64,000 nt of DNA from Hirudo medicinalis. Taxonomy: Eukaryota > Annelida > Clitellata > Hirudinida > Hirudinidae. The notes under the pieces were generated by a model, which did no database searches, had not been told where the DNA came from, and was given only the letters and a program-made list of their open reading frames with translations. Positions 46,500-60,300 of this stretch are shown piece by piece. Each line of letters starts with the position of its first letter. The first letter of the stretch is position 1. Location: the NCBI GenBank assembly GCA_011800805.1, contig MPNW01000509.1:61765-125764 (forward strand). Direction: 5' to 3'. The translations under genes were made by a program, and so were the position numbers.

Positions 46500-48370
46500 C
46501 AATGTCAATTTTTACTGTTTCCATCGAAAAGGAATAGGATTCAAACTTCTCTCTTTTTACTCTTCAGTTCTCTAGTTCTGCGTTCACCGCAACTCTATAA
46601 ATGAATTCTGCATTCCCCTTAAATTGTACTAAATACTGCCAATTAAATTGACAACATCAACATCAATTCACAACATTTAATACAAAGGTCATTGTTTAAG
46701 CCTAATTTTTGCGCCAATTTCTTTTCTTGTGACAATGGAAGTGTTTATTTATCATATTCCTTCTCAAACATGAAATAAAAATAAGAATGAATTAAAATGT
46801 AGTAGTTATTAGACAGGTACAATTTATTATTATTTATTGAAGCGCCAAGCTTTTTATGATTTTCATTCAACCCAGAGTGTTAAATCGTGATAGGAGTATT
46901 TCGATTTATTCGGCATCTTAAGCGTGGCTTCAGAGTCATTGAACCACATTCTGCTATGAATATTCCAAAAGACGCTTGAGGCGACACAACCTTGCTAACA
47001 ACAACCTTGGAACTAATTGAGCATTAATGCTAATGGTTTAACGGAGAGTTTATTGTTTTATTCACGAACATACTGAAGAAAGCAAAGATTGGAGGATGCA
47101 TCAAAAAACATACAAATCCGCGAGTGAAATGGTTAATTCTACTGAACACTGAAGAGATTCAAAAGGGGCTTGAACATCTTGGAATTAAGTTGGTCAGATC
47201 GTTGGTTTTAATCATAACGATTACAAAATCATTTATAAAGTTTCTGTTGATATTTAATGTATATAATTATATCTTCGGTTCAATAACAAAAAATAAATAC
47301 GAGCTTAAGTCATCAGTAAGTATCAAAAATGTCCTATTGATTAAAATGTGATTAATGAAAATGCAATTCATACAATCCAATGTGATTCACTCATCAACCG
47401 ATTCAGTTGCAACGTTTTCACAAATTTTCCAAATTGTAATGCTTGTTTTCATCAAATCGATGCGCCTAATTTATATGATTTTTGAATAACTCATCATAGT
47501 GCGAAAGTTACCGTTCTTACATTCTAATATGTGCAATGTACAAAGCTTATCAATAGCAGAATTTGTTTAAATTTTCTTTGCAAATTATTTTTAAAATGTC
47601 ATAAGATACGCTTCGAAGGGGTCAAGAAAAAAATAAAAGGTTAACGACAAAATAAGACTTTCACTTCACGTTAAAAATGTGATTTAATGTGAAATTAAAT
47701 CTCTCCTTTTTTATAACATTTCAAAATATCGACTGTCTATTAGTAAAATTGTTTTGTATTCCGTTCTTTCCGAGTTTTTTCTCCTTGGTGGTCTTTTTCC
47801 AATGGCATTTTCCAACTCCGATTTCATTTAGCTTCCAGCTTTGCAAACCTGACTCCACAACTTTCCCCAAATGTTCTCGAATAAATTGAAAACGTGCTGG
47901 TCAACTCATTGCTTCCATGGTTTTCTCTCGTAAAACCAGAGACTGAATTTTGTCAAAAGGTGTTGATCTTGATGTTTTCTTGCCCGTTAAACTCTGGCAA
48001 CCTTGTTGGGATCTTTCAGTGCTGGAACTTTTAAAACATTTTCGGAGTTAATGTAATTTAATGGCGGACCTTAAGATTTATTAAATGAGCTCGTTTTAGA
48101 ACTTTGTCTTTGGTCTTTTAATGGGTTGTTCAAGTGGTCCTACTATCAAACTCTTTGAACGTTTCTCAAAGCATGGAATCAAATGGATAAATCCAATCTT
48201 GAGAGCAGTGCCAGTGATCTGTTGCAGTCATCTTCAGACCACAAATGGAAAGTCTTATACCAGGGGTATACAAAAACATCTTATGAAGGGTCAAATTTCG
48301 TTTATGCCCGATGGCCGATGGCCGGAACATGCTGAATTCGGTGCTTGTCATTTATCAGCATTTATCAAAA
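46500..48370. other. No recognised gene
   Basis: AT-rich spacer. TACCAGGGGTATACAAAAAC at about 48258 resembles a hAT end but no mate was identified. Confidence 0.35.
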
Positions 48371-48490
48371 TTGAACTTAGATGTTCCAGATGACTTTAAA
48401 TATTACTGGTATAATGTTAGAGGGTTTCATAAAACATATTTTAAAAGGAATTTCAGATGGTCTGAACCAGCATTTCTTCCACTGTTCATC
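48370..48490 (+). pseudogene. Tc1/mariner transposase fragment (second copy)
   Basis: About 80 bases nearly identical to 3930-4010, reading LDVPDDFKYYWYNVRGFHKT then FKRNF. Same Tc1 family; the flanks differ from the first copy. Confidence 0.65.
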
Positions 48491-49030
48491 CAGGCTTGTT
48501 TTTTTTTTTGAGGTGAAGCAGAATTCATCGAACTGCTTAGAGTACACTTACTAAGTATCTATTTCCACTATTATAAATTGTACAAAATGTTATAAATTTT
48601 GAGATGTTCCCCTACACATTTCAATGCGGACGAAACCTTCTCTCCTGGAAAGGAATTTGAAAGTTCTGAAGCGGTCAGTTCGCTCCAAAGACTTGAACCG
48701 CCGTTGAAAACCTGTGGGGCTTGCTTTTTAGCAAAATTTACTTTTATTGCAAGCAGTATCCTACTGTCCAATAATTAAAAGATGCTTTGATTGAAGCTTA
48801 GAATGAGTTGCCAACCTAATATAAAAGTAGCCTGAAACGTCCCCTGAATTCATTAAAAAAAATAGAGTTCAGGAGCTAGTTATTGAGAAAGGCGATAAAA
48901 TACATTATTGGTTTTTATACGTAATTGGGTCATATTCATGAAGTGGGCCATTTCATAACTTTTGGCGGGCCAATACCCTGTGCAGGTCAAACTTTTTTTT
49001 TTGTTGGTGGAGGCCCTTAATTCGTGGAGG

Positions 49031-49215
49031 CAGGGCCGTTTACAGAAATTTCGGGCCTCTAGGCATAGCAGTCACGAGCCCTATGTCATGTCAATTTGGT
49101 AATGGAAAAGGCAAGATCATGATTGCAAAATTTTAATGTTTAAGACCCGGGCGGGTCCAAAACATTTGCTAGGCCCCTGGGTACTTGCCCCATTGCCTCC
49201 CTCCCGGTGGCCTTG
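49031..49215. mobile_element. hAT-like MITE, copy 3
   Basis: Starts CAGGGCCGTTTACAGAAATT with TTCGGGCCTCTAGGCA as in copy 1, shares TATGTCATGTCAATTTGG and the GACCCGGGCGGGTCC block, and ends GGTGGCCTTG, the degenerate inverted complement of the start. Confidence 0.7.
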
Positions 49216-49275
49216 GGTGAGGCCCCTATGCAGTGGAACATCCTGACCATGCCTAAATCCGGGGCTGTACACTTG

Positions 49276-49815
49276 AGTATATCCAACATCTGCTCTGCGA
49301 AATGATCTTTAATTGCTCAATGATCTTGTTGCATACAGTGCAATTAACAAGACCGCTGCATATGCAAACAAATACTTTAATTCTTCATTTGGGGTACTTG
49401 GGTGATGTACATGTAGGTCTAGCTTTCTTTGATACTGAAATCTCTGCCGCAGATAAGATTGAGATGACAAAGCTGGTGAAGACACCCTGCACTTGAGTCA
49501 AGTTCGATGAAAGCATTAGTCTCAGTTGACACTATCACAATTTGTTTCATCAAACACTAACAAGTTTTTTGAAGCAAATTAAAACAGACTTCATACAGCA
49601 TGATCATTGCAGCTGGGACAGCAATGCAATACAGTATCAGTCGTCACAGAGTACAACAACTGAAAGTTGTCAATGAAACTGCTGAACGTGGCATCTCACA
49701 GAACTTCAATTCTGTTATTACGAACCAAGAGGAACAGAAACAGTACCTGTTTCATGTTGTCGAAAGAGACAATCACCAATTAATTTCATGTAACCATGAA
49801 ATCAATCATTGTTGA
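49276..49815 (+). pseudogene. Possible mobile-element-linked ORF remnant
   Basis: Two plus-strand frames: 49302-49496 (no family recognised) and 49600-49815, which contains QQLKVVNETAERGISQNFNS and NQEEQKQYLFHVVERD. A VVNDTAERGV..NEEQ(K/R)Q..LQVVE arrangement occurs in repeat-associated animal ORFs I recall, but I cannot name the element. The two frames differ and the second ends early. Confidence 0.3.
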
Positions 49816-49829
49816 AAAATTCTGAAGTG

Positions 49830-52800
49830 GTTGAAATAAGTCGTATGTGAATTGTGCTTTATGTAATTTAATGCTTAAACATTTAAGCTTTTTTTAAGAT
49901 TCTAAACTTTGCTAAATTAAAAAGATTTAAGGATCAGAGATTTTAATCTCCGCTGTGAACTAAATGAGTCATGTGTGAATTGCAATATGTAATTTCACGC
50001 TTAAATACTTTTGAGTTTTCAAGGCTTTTTTATGATGTTTGGAGACGTTGGTTCACCTGTAAATAACGTTTGATTGTATTTAAAATGTTGTATGTGTTTT
50101 TGTATGTAAGAATTTAATTTTTAAAACAATTTGCAAACGGAAATTTTTGTAAATATTTTAGTTTTGTTTGCACAAATGAAACTCTTTGCATGGCAGTAGA
50201 AAATTAAGGCACGATAGAGTCCCGCATGTATTACAGGAAATATATTACAGGAAATAAAACAGGCTTGACTTGTTCGCGTGCTAAATGGCAGCATTTCTCT
50301 GAAATTTTGGGTTTTCTGATGCAAGTGATATTTGCTTACTTTTTTACATTTTGAAATATTCAAAGTTTTAATGCTAATGAAATTTTATAAAACAAGTTCT
50401 AAAACTAAGCAAAAAATCTACAAAGTTAGGATGTTTAAGATATTTTACTTCCCGTCGAGCAATGTGTACGTTTAATGTGTGCATAACTAACTTCACATCC
50501 GAGAGAAACACAAGGTGCAAATATTTGCAATAAATTATTAAGAAAGAAACCAGAATTTAAGCTTTGTAATCTGTCTGTAACCTGTCTCTTTGTAATCTTC
50601 GTAATTTAGAAAAATCCATTGAAATTGAACATCACTTAAATCATTCAATGAGAAAGTAATCTATAGATATCGTGTGAATAAAATATTTACATCCACCTTT
50701 TGAATTATTCATCTTTATGTTGTAATTACCATTTAACATCAAGAAACTTGGAACTGCTTACAATAGGAAATACTGCGAAGAAATTCTTCTGAATATATAT
50801 AATTAATTGATTATTTAATACTGAAAAAGATATAACATTTAAAACGAATCCTAAAAATGATGAATGATCTTCATTTAATCGAAATGTTGTGCTTCGTCGT
50901 TGATGTGCCAATGAATTTCTAAACTCATTACAATTTAACATTTTGAAATTGATTGATTGTTAAATGTATTCTCTTCACTTACCCATTTCTTTCACAATTT
51001 CTTTTTTTTTTATGTTTACCAAAACTGTATTAAATGTTTAAAGTGATAATTGTTGACATCCATACTTTTTATAACTCAAATTTATTTTCATATTCACCAA
51101 ATCTCTCGCATATGAGGATGCTCACGTAGCAGAAGACTTCAAGTGTACCTCGCACGAAGGCCTTGAATTAATGTCTCCGATATACCTAGGTGTCTAATTC
51201 CATCTGTTCGAAATAGTTAATTAATTTTGTTTTACAAAAATATATGAATAATTTGTGACAAAAGTGACTCTGACACTGCGGTATCAGGTTGATGAAGCAC
51301 CAACTTCATGAGGTGTATTTCTACGATTCATCCAAGGGTGGTGAAAATAACGTTAACGATTTTGTTAGAACATATCAAACTTTCGTGAGACAATAGCAAT
51401 TTTTTCAAATAAAACGCAATAGTTCTGAGGTAATAATGTTGAGGTCAATAATTCATATTGCGAAAAAGAATTTACTTGATATTCTACAAAGATCTAATGA
51501 TATCAGTAAATTTAAAAATCATGGACCAAACAATTCAATTACATAGTCACACACATTACTTGAGGGTAGGAATTTCATTTATTTATTTCTTTAATTAATT
51601 AAAAAAATTTCATGTTACAACAAGTAACAGTAATTATTAGTAACAGAGCTAATCTTTTAGAAACTATTTAAAGACAGCGTCTGCTTATAAAACAAAAGTT
51701 CATGATATGCTACTGATGCAACAAAAGTAACAAAAACAAAAGTAATAGCACATTTATCTCAAATCACCAGTTTGTGTCAATTCATCAAAACAAAACGAAG
51801 ATTTGTCAAAGCTTCAAAATTTGGTGAAGCATTTCGAATTATAAAATTGAATAATATGGAATCATTCAATGATCAAAACGTTAAAGAAATGAATTAAAAG
51901 CCTACTGAATTGATGGGAGGAGTCCATGTGAGGCCCATGTGAGGACTGGTTGACATTTTCACCTGAATTCTGGCTGTCACAAATCGCGCTTGATTTCCAG
52001 AAGAATTTATAAGCTAGCAATATGTCCATGACAATATTTAGCTTATTGTTAACATTTCCAGTGCTGAGTTGAAACCTTCCTGCTAATGTTATCACCATTT
52101 GTGAAACCGTGCGTACGTTGTCCGCATAACAGCAAGCTTATGAGCGTCCACTCATAGCATATATATATATATAAGCTTCTCCAATCTTCCATTAAAATTA
52201 TTTTACTAAAAGATAGAACGTATTTTCTTAAGATATTTTCATAAATTTACAGAAAATAATAATGTTGAATTCGTGATTCACTTTTAGACGTCCTTGAAAC
52301 GTTAAATACATGAAGAGAATGTTCGGTTGAAACAATATGAAATAATTCCAGCTACACTTAGACTGAAATTATTTTCCAAACATTGACATCACAAGCTCGT
52401 TGTTGGAGCTGGAAGTGACTGCAACAGCTTTGCCTTCCGGTCTGGAAGATGGTGACACCGGTGAGGGTGGATGAAATTCGGAGGATGCCAGATTAAGGGA
52501 GACATTCGCATTATTTTTAATAATTTCAAATTTTCACTTTAACAATGACGAATGATGTGTTTGGTACTCAGAAGTGTCTCTGAAAAGTGATTTTTTTCTT
52601 CATGAGTTTTTCGATTATGTGAGGATAATTCGCATGCATTAATTGAAATATTAATTAAATATATCGCTGGTATTTATCGAATTCGAATCCAAAGCACCAA
52701 TATCGTATTTCTTACTCAAGAAACACTTTTATGTGACACACTTTACCTTTTTCAGGCGGTGATGAACTCGGCAGCCAGAATAATGTTTGGATCCGAACAT

Positions 52801-54520
52801 ATCATACAATTCTTAAAGAATGTGTGCATCGGCTGAATTTTCCCTAAAGGACAAACTACAAAAAATATTCAATAGTTTACAAATGGCGCATCAAAATACC
52901 TCAGCCTTTGCTAGTCAGGTCTCCCATAATTTTTTTTTATTTGTTTACTTATTAGGAACATTTATATAGCGCTTATTCGCGAAAGCAGCAAATGCGATGA
53001 TGATAATTGCTTATCTGAAATATCGACATCTGGAAAAACATCCCCTCGTTTAAATTATTAATATATCACATATATTATTATAATATTAATTATTTATATT
53101 ATTAAACAGCATTTATATTATTATAATATTAATATATATATTATATTTATTTATATATATATTCATGTATAATATTTAATATAATTAAATTTGCATGACT
53201 GTTACCAACCATCCTGAAACTCAAAACCTTCTCATGTTACGCTTCTTTCTTTTAATATTGAAATATGTTACTGGTCTGGAGTGAAAAAAACAACACTTTT
53301 ATTCAACAATTTTTTAGATTGATTTAAAATGCTTACAAACAAACAATTGCCTTCATTACTTACGCATGTAGTTATTATATAGTATATTATATAGTTATTA
53401 CGTAGTATAAAATAATTTACAAAAATTGTAACTTAAAATAAAACGAAATGAAAAGACTCAGACTAGTTTTAATTTTATTTAGTCAAATCTTTTTCTATTT
53501 ATGGGCATTGTTTTTATATTTGAGTTTACTTATTAGAATTAATTCAATGAGTAAAGTAAAAGTGCAAATAAAAATCCAGATAACGCGAGAATTTTAAAAA
53601 CACAATTTCATTTCAGGAATGAACGTTCTTGATCGAATATTTGAGCGAATCGGGGAGTCCTATTATGTGACATCACGTCATTGCACCCTTAATCAATAAT
53701 TCACTCAAGTCATTGACAGGAAGTCATGATGGCTTTTTCAGCACAAAATTTGTTCTCATTGCGATTCTTCTCAAATATTTTAGTTTAAAAAATTTGAATT
53801 GGTCTATACATTGCATAGCGTTGAAATAAACAAGCAAGCCGAAGATTCCAGAGTTTGAACATAAATTCAAATGATGTTTATTTTGATAAATCGATATATC
53901 ATAGTATTAAACATTTTTTCTTTTATCCTGGTTTTTAAGAAAATCATGTGAATTGTAAACGTGAATGGTGGTATTGCAAATGTAACTCCAGGGAATGCCC
54001 GACTATTGCGAGTTCATGTTTGGATTAACAGCCTTACTGGCAGAAAATTTATTGCATAAACTCAACACAGAACTTTTCAAATGCTATCTCATTTAACTTT
54101 AAAAATTAAGGAGTTTTTCATTTCTTTCGCACAGGGACGTCATTTCAGCTTTTGCCAGGGGCAAACCCTCACACAACTTTGCTTCTACCCAAAGTTGAGG
54201 AGTCCTTACTTCCGCAGATCAATTAAAGCACTAAATTGGTTTTGTGTAATTCAATTTTCGTAAATCTTTCGATTCGTTATTACACCATAAACTATGAATA
54301 AATTTGAAGCTTGTGTCATCGGGGTGAGCTGATGCTTCGGATAAAAATACCTCATACTGAACAGAACCAAAATAATAAGTTGCTTAGCAAATGTCGGTGT
54401 GTCGTATGGCATGCCTCAAGACAATGTCTTTTTATTTTTGTGACAAATTGATGAAGTGACAGATATAATCACAAATGGTCAATCCCCATAAACCTGAACA
54501 AATATAATCAAAATCAGCCT
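49830..54520. other. Gene-poor AT-rich stretch
   Basis: Nearly 4.7 kb without a supported gene. A roughly 122-base unit appears twice, diverged, at 49843-49890 and 49965-50010 (GTATGTGAATTG..TGTAATTTAATGCTTAAA). 53060-53170 is an almost pure TATAATATTAAT palindromic stretch. A SINE-tail-like ATATAGCGCTTATTCGC lies at 52971-52990 in reverse orientation. Confidence 0.4.
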
Positions 54521-54959
54521 TTAACCGAACCGAAAAATATGTAACCCAGCACAAGATTTAAAAACTATGTCGTGAGACAATGATGCAATACAAAATTCAA
54601 CATTATCAACAATACTTTAATAAGTAGCAAGTAATCCGTATTCCAGAAATAATCATTGCGAATCTAGTCTTGCAGTAAGAGTAGTCAAATGACAGTTCGT
54701 TCAGAGTTCATTGGTTAGTAATTGATTTCAAACATGTTAGTGTTCAGAAAAAAGGGTTTCTCTGCATTATCACCCAGTAGCTGTATCGCTCGACATATTG
54801 CTGTCCTGCTGCAATAAACCACTGCTCACTTGCCATGCTGGTGGGCGTTGCAGACAATACTTATAAGTGACAGTCTGACTTCTGGTAGACGACCGAAAGC
54901 CTAAATCACTTTTGGTCAAAACCGAAACTGATGCCGAAATTCGAAAATCGAGCAACTTT

Positions 54960-55450
54960 CTCTTCTAAAGACTAAAATATTTTAAAGCTTGCATTCTGCA
55001 CATATGTCAGGCCAATTCTCGAATATTCCTCACCAGCCTGGAATCCACACCACAAATATCTAATCTATCAATTTGAAAGCACCCGAAATCGATTCACAAA
55101 ATCAATTCCATCCTTAGTTTCACATCCATGGAAAGACTCAAGCTTCTCAATCTTCATACCTTGGGAAAACGCCTCCTCTTGGCTGATTTAACTCTCTGAT
55201 ACAAAATACTAAATGGATTTACAAACTCGCTCTAAAATATTCTCTACTTGCCCAGCTATTCCAGCTATTCCCTACTCAAGCACAACTTTAGAAAACTAGA
55301 GAGGACACAACTTTAACCTTCGATGCAGTGCATTCTACACAGACGGTGTGTCAAATTTTTCTTTTGTAGTAGAATTTGTCAGACCTTGGAACGCATTGCC
55401 TATTGAGGTTGTTGATTTACCCACATATGAAAAAATATTTAAGATTTCAG
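54960..55450 (+). pseudogene. LINE RT C-terminal fragment
   Basis: The plus strand reads LAFCTYVRPILEYSSPAWNP, then HHKYLIYQFESTRNRFTKSI and, after frame damage, VVEFVRPWNALPIEVV. This is the L2/jockey-type RT C-terminus (VRPILEYASPVWNP..LESVQRRFTKMI). Stops at about 55185-55205 show it is dead. Confidence 0.7.
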
Positions 55451-55477
55451 GTCAAAACCAAGCTCTCTACAACTGAG

Positions 55478-55765
55478 AAGGTTGGGGAAATATTATTTTT
55501 ACAGATGAGAAGAAATTTAACCTGGATGCACTGATGGTCATTAGTTCCTCTGTCGTGACCTCAGGCTGGACAAGAAACATTTGTTAGCCCAATCATGGAG
55601 CAGGACCAGTGATGATTTGGGAAGGAATTTCCAGTGAAGGATCAACTGAATTCCGACCCATACTTCCAAGTTGACGAAAGAATCTTTCCAGAGCAGAAAT
55701 CTCTCAATGAAGTCATTATCACTTACAATTTAAAAATGATGGAAAGGGTGCCTTAAAGTTAAGTT
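55478..55765 (+). pseudogene. Tc1/mariner transposase fragment
   Basis: The plus strand reads WGNIIFTDEKKFNLDA, then RLDKKH, with decayed sequence after. The catalytic-region FTDEKKFNLD motif is unmistakable. Frame changes follow within 60 codons; an NLKMME piece lies near 55735. The fragment abuts the LINE fragment. Confidence 0.75.
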
Positions 55766-55823
55766 CATATTGTTATATTTAGAATATTTGCAAGGCAATA
55801 TAATATATACTGGCAAGGGTCGT

Positions 55824-55860
55824 CAAACTCCGGCCTAACGGACCCCTAGTTATTTATTAT
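55824..55860. mobile_element. Possible hAT terminus
   Basis: CAAGGGTCGTCAAACTCCGG resembles the CAGGGGTCCTCAAACT-type end common in hAT elements. No matching opposite end was located. Confidence 0.3.
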
Positions 55861-56395
55861 TGCATCCTGCCTAGTTGTACTGTCGTGAGATAGAGCGATT
55901 TTTGACTCAATAGCTTTGATTGTCACACTTTAATCTGCTGCGGGTATCGAATGTCAGGCTCATCGAGTTTCAAAAGGAACATCACGGAATCGCAGGGGAT
56001 GTTAAGTACCAACGCCAGTAAAAGGCCAGACTTCTGTAGGACAAATCTTTGATCATAAGAGTATAAATGCCCTTGCTGCTTGCTTCTCTGTTTCTCATAG
56101 TTTCTCAGACGCCATAATGCTGAGAAACTTTTGTTTCCGAATTACTAATCTGATTATTTCTGGGCTATGAATTACTTGCTAATAATTGTATTGTATAATA
56201 AAGTATTGTTGATAATGTTGAATTTTTTAATGCGTCATTGTTTCACGACATAGTTTTTAAAACTTGTGCTGGGTTGTATATCTTTCGGTTTTGGTCGATA
56301 ATCTCGTTAAATTTTCGGTTTCGGTCGAAAATCATTTTTAACTTTCGGTGTGGTTTCGGTGATATATCTACCGGGCTAGTTTTAAAATAGTTAAA

Positions 56396-57378
56396 ATGAA
56401 TATATACAAATATCCACTAATAATTATCAAGTTTCCGCGATTAAGAAGCATGATTACATCTATTAACATACTTCATAAGGCCCAAAATAATTGTCCTTGA
56501 TGAGTCCGCGAATAATCGACTTAACATGAATCCTGATTGCCTTAGCAGTTGCTGACTATTTATTCTGGGTCAGATATGATTATAATGTTAATTATTAATA
56601 AATGGCTTCGTATCGATTGAAAATGACAAACCACTGGTGTGAGTTGCGATTGATGAAGATAAGAATGCCGTTAGCTAGGCGAACAATGTTTGATAAGTCA
56701 CAAATTACTAAATTTAATGACTTAAGCTTTGTTCATGAAATTGTACTGAACCTTCGACAACGAAGTATAGCTTAAAACTCTTTTTTTTACAAATTTAAAT
56801 TAAATGTCCAACAACACTTATATTAAAATCTTTAATTATAATTAAAGTTTCGATAATAATAATTTCTATGACAAGAGACGCTGACCAGGTTTTCAACTTT
56901 TGTAAAAATCAATAAATTTACTGAATAAAGCATAATAGAGTTTATTAAATGTTATTACACTTCACTTAAGAATCTCTAACAATAGAAAATGAAAATGCAT
57001 TAATGCATTGGTAAAAATGTCTAAACATCATCTATTAAATATACCTTCAACTGCCTGCTGTGCACAGCTGCATAAAGCGAGGGAAGTAGCATGATAATGC
57101 GTGTTTTCTTTGGAGCTGGTTTAACCACTGAGTAGGAGCGGGTTTGCCGTTGAGCCTTATTAAGTTTAATAGACGTAATGAGCTCAAACTACCAACTTGA
57201 ATTCGTTGTTGTATTGCATGACCACCAATTTTGTTCAAATTGACGCAAAATGGAATTTGTAACGAACCGTTGATTACGCCGAATATTCCCAAAGATTTGG
57301 TTTTTGGTTTATGAATCGCCTTAGGAGTTTTATGACATCAGTTTGTTTTGAGCGGTTTGTAACATCTGCGCTGAGATA
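56396..57378. other. RhoGEF 5' flank
   Basis: No supported gene. Should contain the promoter and any 5' UTR of the gene starting at 57379. No clear core promoter motif. Confidence 0.35.
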
Positions 57379-60300
57379 ATGAATTCTCTTAATTTATCAC
57401 CTAATGAAGACTGCAAAAAGAGGCCTTTAAGTTTAACTTCTACATCATCTTCGGGGTCATATTCGGACTCATTAAGGAGACAGTGCAAGAAGCACGCCCG
57501 ATCCCTCGATTGTCCGAAAAATTACGAAAAGTTCTTCCAGTCGCTAGACTTAACGAAAGCGATGTTTGATCATGACTGGAGTCTCAGAAAGAAGTGTCAG
57601 ATGATATGTTCGTCAAGTGATCCTACTTTAAACATTCACAAAAACATCACCACTGTGGCACGCCTATCCCAAAGTCGTAACAGTGTTTCAGAGGCTGATG
57701 CAAAGATGAAGAGTAAAATTAGTTTATCCTCAAAAGATCTGGACATGGCAGGGGGTATTATGAAATCCACGAAAGATGATACAAATCACAATCAGATTCG
57801 TAAGACTATTGATGAATTGTGCCATACTGAAGAGGTGTTTGTTGACGAAATTAAATGTATCATAGAGGTATGCAAAGATAAAAATTTATTTTTATAGGCT
57901 CACTCTTTCCTTTTGTTCATTTCATATTTTATAGGGCTATCTGAAACCCCTATCTTCTACAGCCAAAGAGATATCAGCAAACATATTTGGTAACATTGTT
58001 GGGCTCTATAACTTTAGCAGGTCAGTTGAACCCAAGTTATTATTTAATTATTTATTAATTTTATATTAACTAGGCTGGACATCTAGTTGTGATAGATGTC
58101 TGAATTGCAAGTTTAACTAATCATTCAAGGTCATTGTGTTTCAAGGTGCAATTCTGATGCTAATAGCTATAGTTATAAAACTATATAACTGCTATAGAGT
58201 TTATAGCATTTATCCATAGCTATATTTTAAAAAAATATGATGATTTGGCCTCTCCCCGAGACATGTTCATCTGTGCAAATAAGCATTACTTTCAAAAATA
58301 CTTTTTCATATTTATTGCGGATGTTATATATTCTCTACATAACAAATATATTGGGTTATGCTTCCTGTTCCAACTTTCAGTACTTGTATTATTTATTTAC
58401 CTTCCTAGTATTGGTTTCAACACATTCTTTGGTTAATTTGGCAGCCCTTCTAGTGGGATGAATGATGAGAATCCCTATAGATTTTTTTTCCTTTGATAGC
58501 ATAATTTCACTCTTTTTTTCATTAAAAATGCTTTGTGTTTATTTCACTTAGTTGAATGAATGTTAGACAATCTTTAGGGTGGCATTAGTCCATCAACGGA
58601 CCTCGAGGCCACCGAACAGGTGCGTCTTCAGAATCTTGTTGAAGCCTTCAATAGTAACTGCAGATGTGACCTCTGGTGGAAGTTGTTTCCAGATCTTTGG
58701 GCCAGCAAACTGTAAAGAGGTAAATGACCTGTCCCCAGCGCCTTTGAGTCACCCGCCCGGAACAAAGAGGAGCAACGAAGAAAAAGCTCTAAGTCGTTTT
58801 CGACTCGGCATGTCAGAATTGCTCAGCATTACATAAATAGAGCAACATAAATACATTTGTTCTACAGTCCTTTCACCATAATTGTTGCCCTATTTATTTA
58901 TGCACATATTTTAAGTATTTCCCTTACATTTTGCAAAGTGGCTTTTATAAATGGAATAAAAAATTATGCACATTTTCTGATTTTGTTTGAGTTTTATTTT
59001 GTCCTCAGAGTCATTATTGTAACTTATAGCATGTTTCTGGATTTGTTAAAAAATTGTGGTTCTGTTGCTGAGGTATGCCATGTCTTTATCAAGAATTCAG
59101 TTGGGTTTCTTGAAGTTTATTCTCTATATTGCCAGAATTATCCAAAGTCAGTAATGTTATCCATCATATTTTCAACATTTTGCAATAGGATGAGTTACCA
59201 ATTGGTGATAATTGATATGCAGAGCATTGGAGTTGATAAGGACCTATTCAAAGGACCCCTCAATAGCAAAATATTTCAAAATTCTACAATCACAGCTAAA
59301 CCATAAATTGCCCCTTGCCTCTTATTTGTTGAAGCCTGTACAACGAATTTCAAAATACCATTTGTTTTTCCAGGTAAGATGTTTTCAGCATTGATTTGCA
59401 TCAAAGAAAGATGCAAAGGAAATATGTTTTTTAAGTTGGTTTCAGTGTTAACATTTTTGTGCTTTATTTTTTTTATAGAATATTGCAAAAAGATGTGACA
59501 AATGTGACGAAAATATTGCAAACAAAGCTTTGAATGCCATGACACAGATTTTGAAGCACATCGACCAGGCACAGCGCATTTGTGAAGATGAAAAGTTTCA
59601 TTCTGCTCTTCAGGAAGACATAAAAAGAATGAGCCTTACAGATCTTGGGGATCTCATAATTAAGGTTGCCATAATTTTAGACAGTTAATTAATTATTAAG
59701 TCTATAATTGTCTGGAGTTTCTGTTAAGCAGGATAAACTCTTGGTTGGAAGTGCATCCCAGTCAAAAACATATTTGCACATTTTCTTATTTACAAAGGCT
59801 GTCCTCATAGCTCAAAAGAAGAGCAAAAACAAGTTTCTAGTCAAAATAATTTTTAAAGTAAGATTATATAAAGAGAGTGGACATTTAAAAAAAATATAAA
59901 ACGTTTTATGAATCTGAAATCATTTGGAATTTATAGGCAAAAGAAGCATGCATCATTGAAGATGTTGTGCCACATCATCCTCTGATCTTTTTTATAATGT
60001 CTATCGGCAACTCGCGGCTTCTCTACAAGTTACAAGTATGCTTCATTTTGTTTTGCATTGCTAATTTTGAATGGTCACTCATTGATGGGACAATTAATTT
60101 TCATTTCATAGAATCACCTCATGATTTTTGCATGTGTTTTAAATATAAATCTCTTCTCATGAATTGGATGGAAACAAAATTAATTAAGATGATGTGTGGT
60201 AGATGATGAGAAGAAACTGCTCGAAGAAATGTTAGAATGTAATTAGATGCAGGTAGTAATAATAATATCCGTGGTATATCATGTCGGCTTATATCGGAGG

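Larger units (their letters stand above)
54525..56395. mobile_element. Element with long inverted arms enclosing LINE and Tc1 debris
   Basis: 54533-54655 and the reverse complement of 56154-56288 match over about 125 bases with scattered differences; shared blocks include AACCCAGCACAAG, AAAAACTATGTCGTGA and ATTCAACATTATCAACAATA. Repeated CCGAAA motifs lie outside the right arm (56285-56375) and inside the left arm (54885-54945). The interior holds the LINE (54960) and Tc1 (55480) fragments. CCGAAA-rich ends suggest a hAT-like or foldback element; no transposase of its own was seen. Confidence 0.6.

Noticed and set aside
48600..48740. Minus-strand stretch with CAG..GT borders and VFNGGSSLW, tested as an extra neurexin exon
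   Set aside because: It does not match an LNS or EGF pattern, and the phase is not fixed by any neighbour.
52380..52500. Minus-strand frame ending NELVMSMFGK and a stop, like a terminal exon
   Set aside because: No convincing acceptor or neighbouring exon was found and the family is unrecognised; short open frames are common here.
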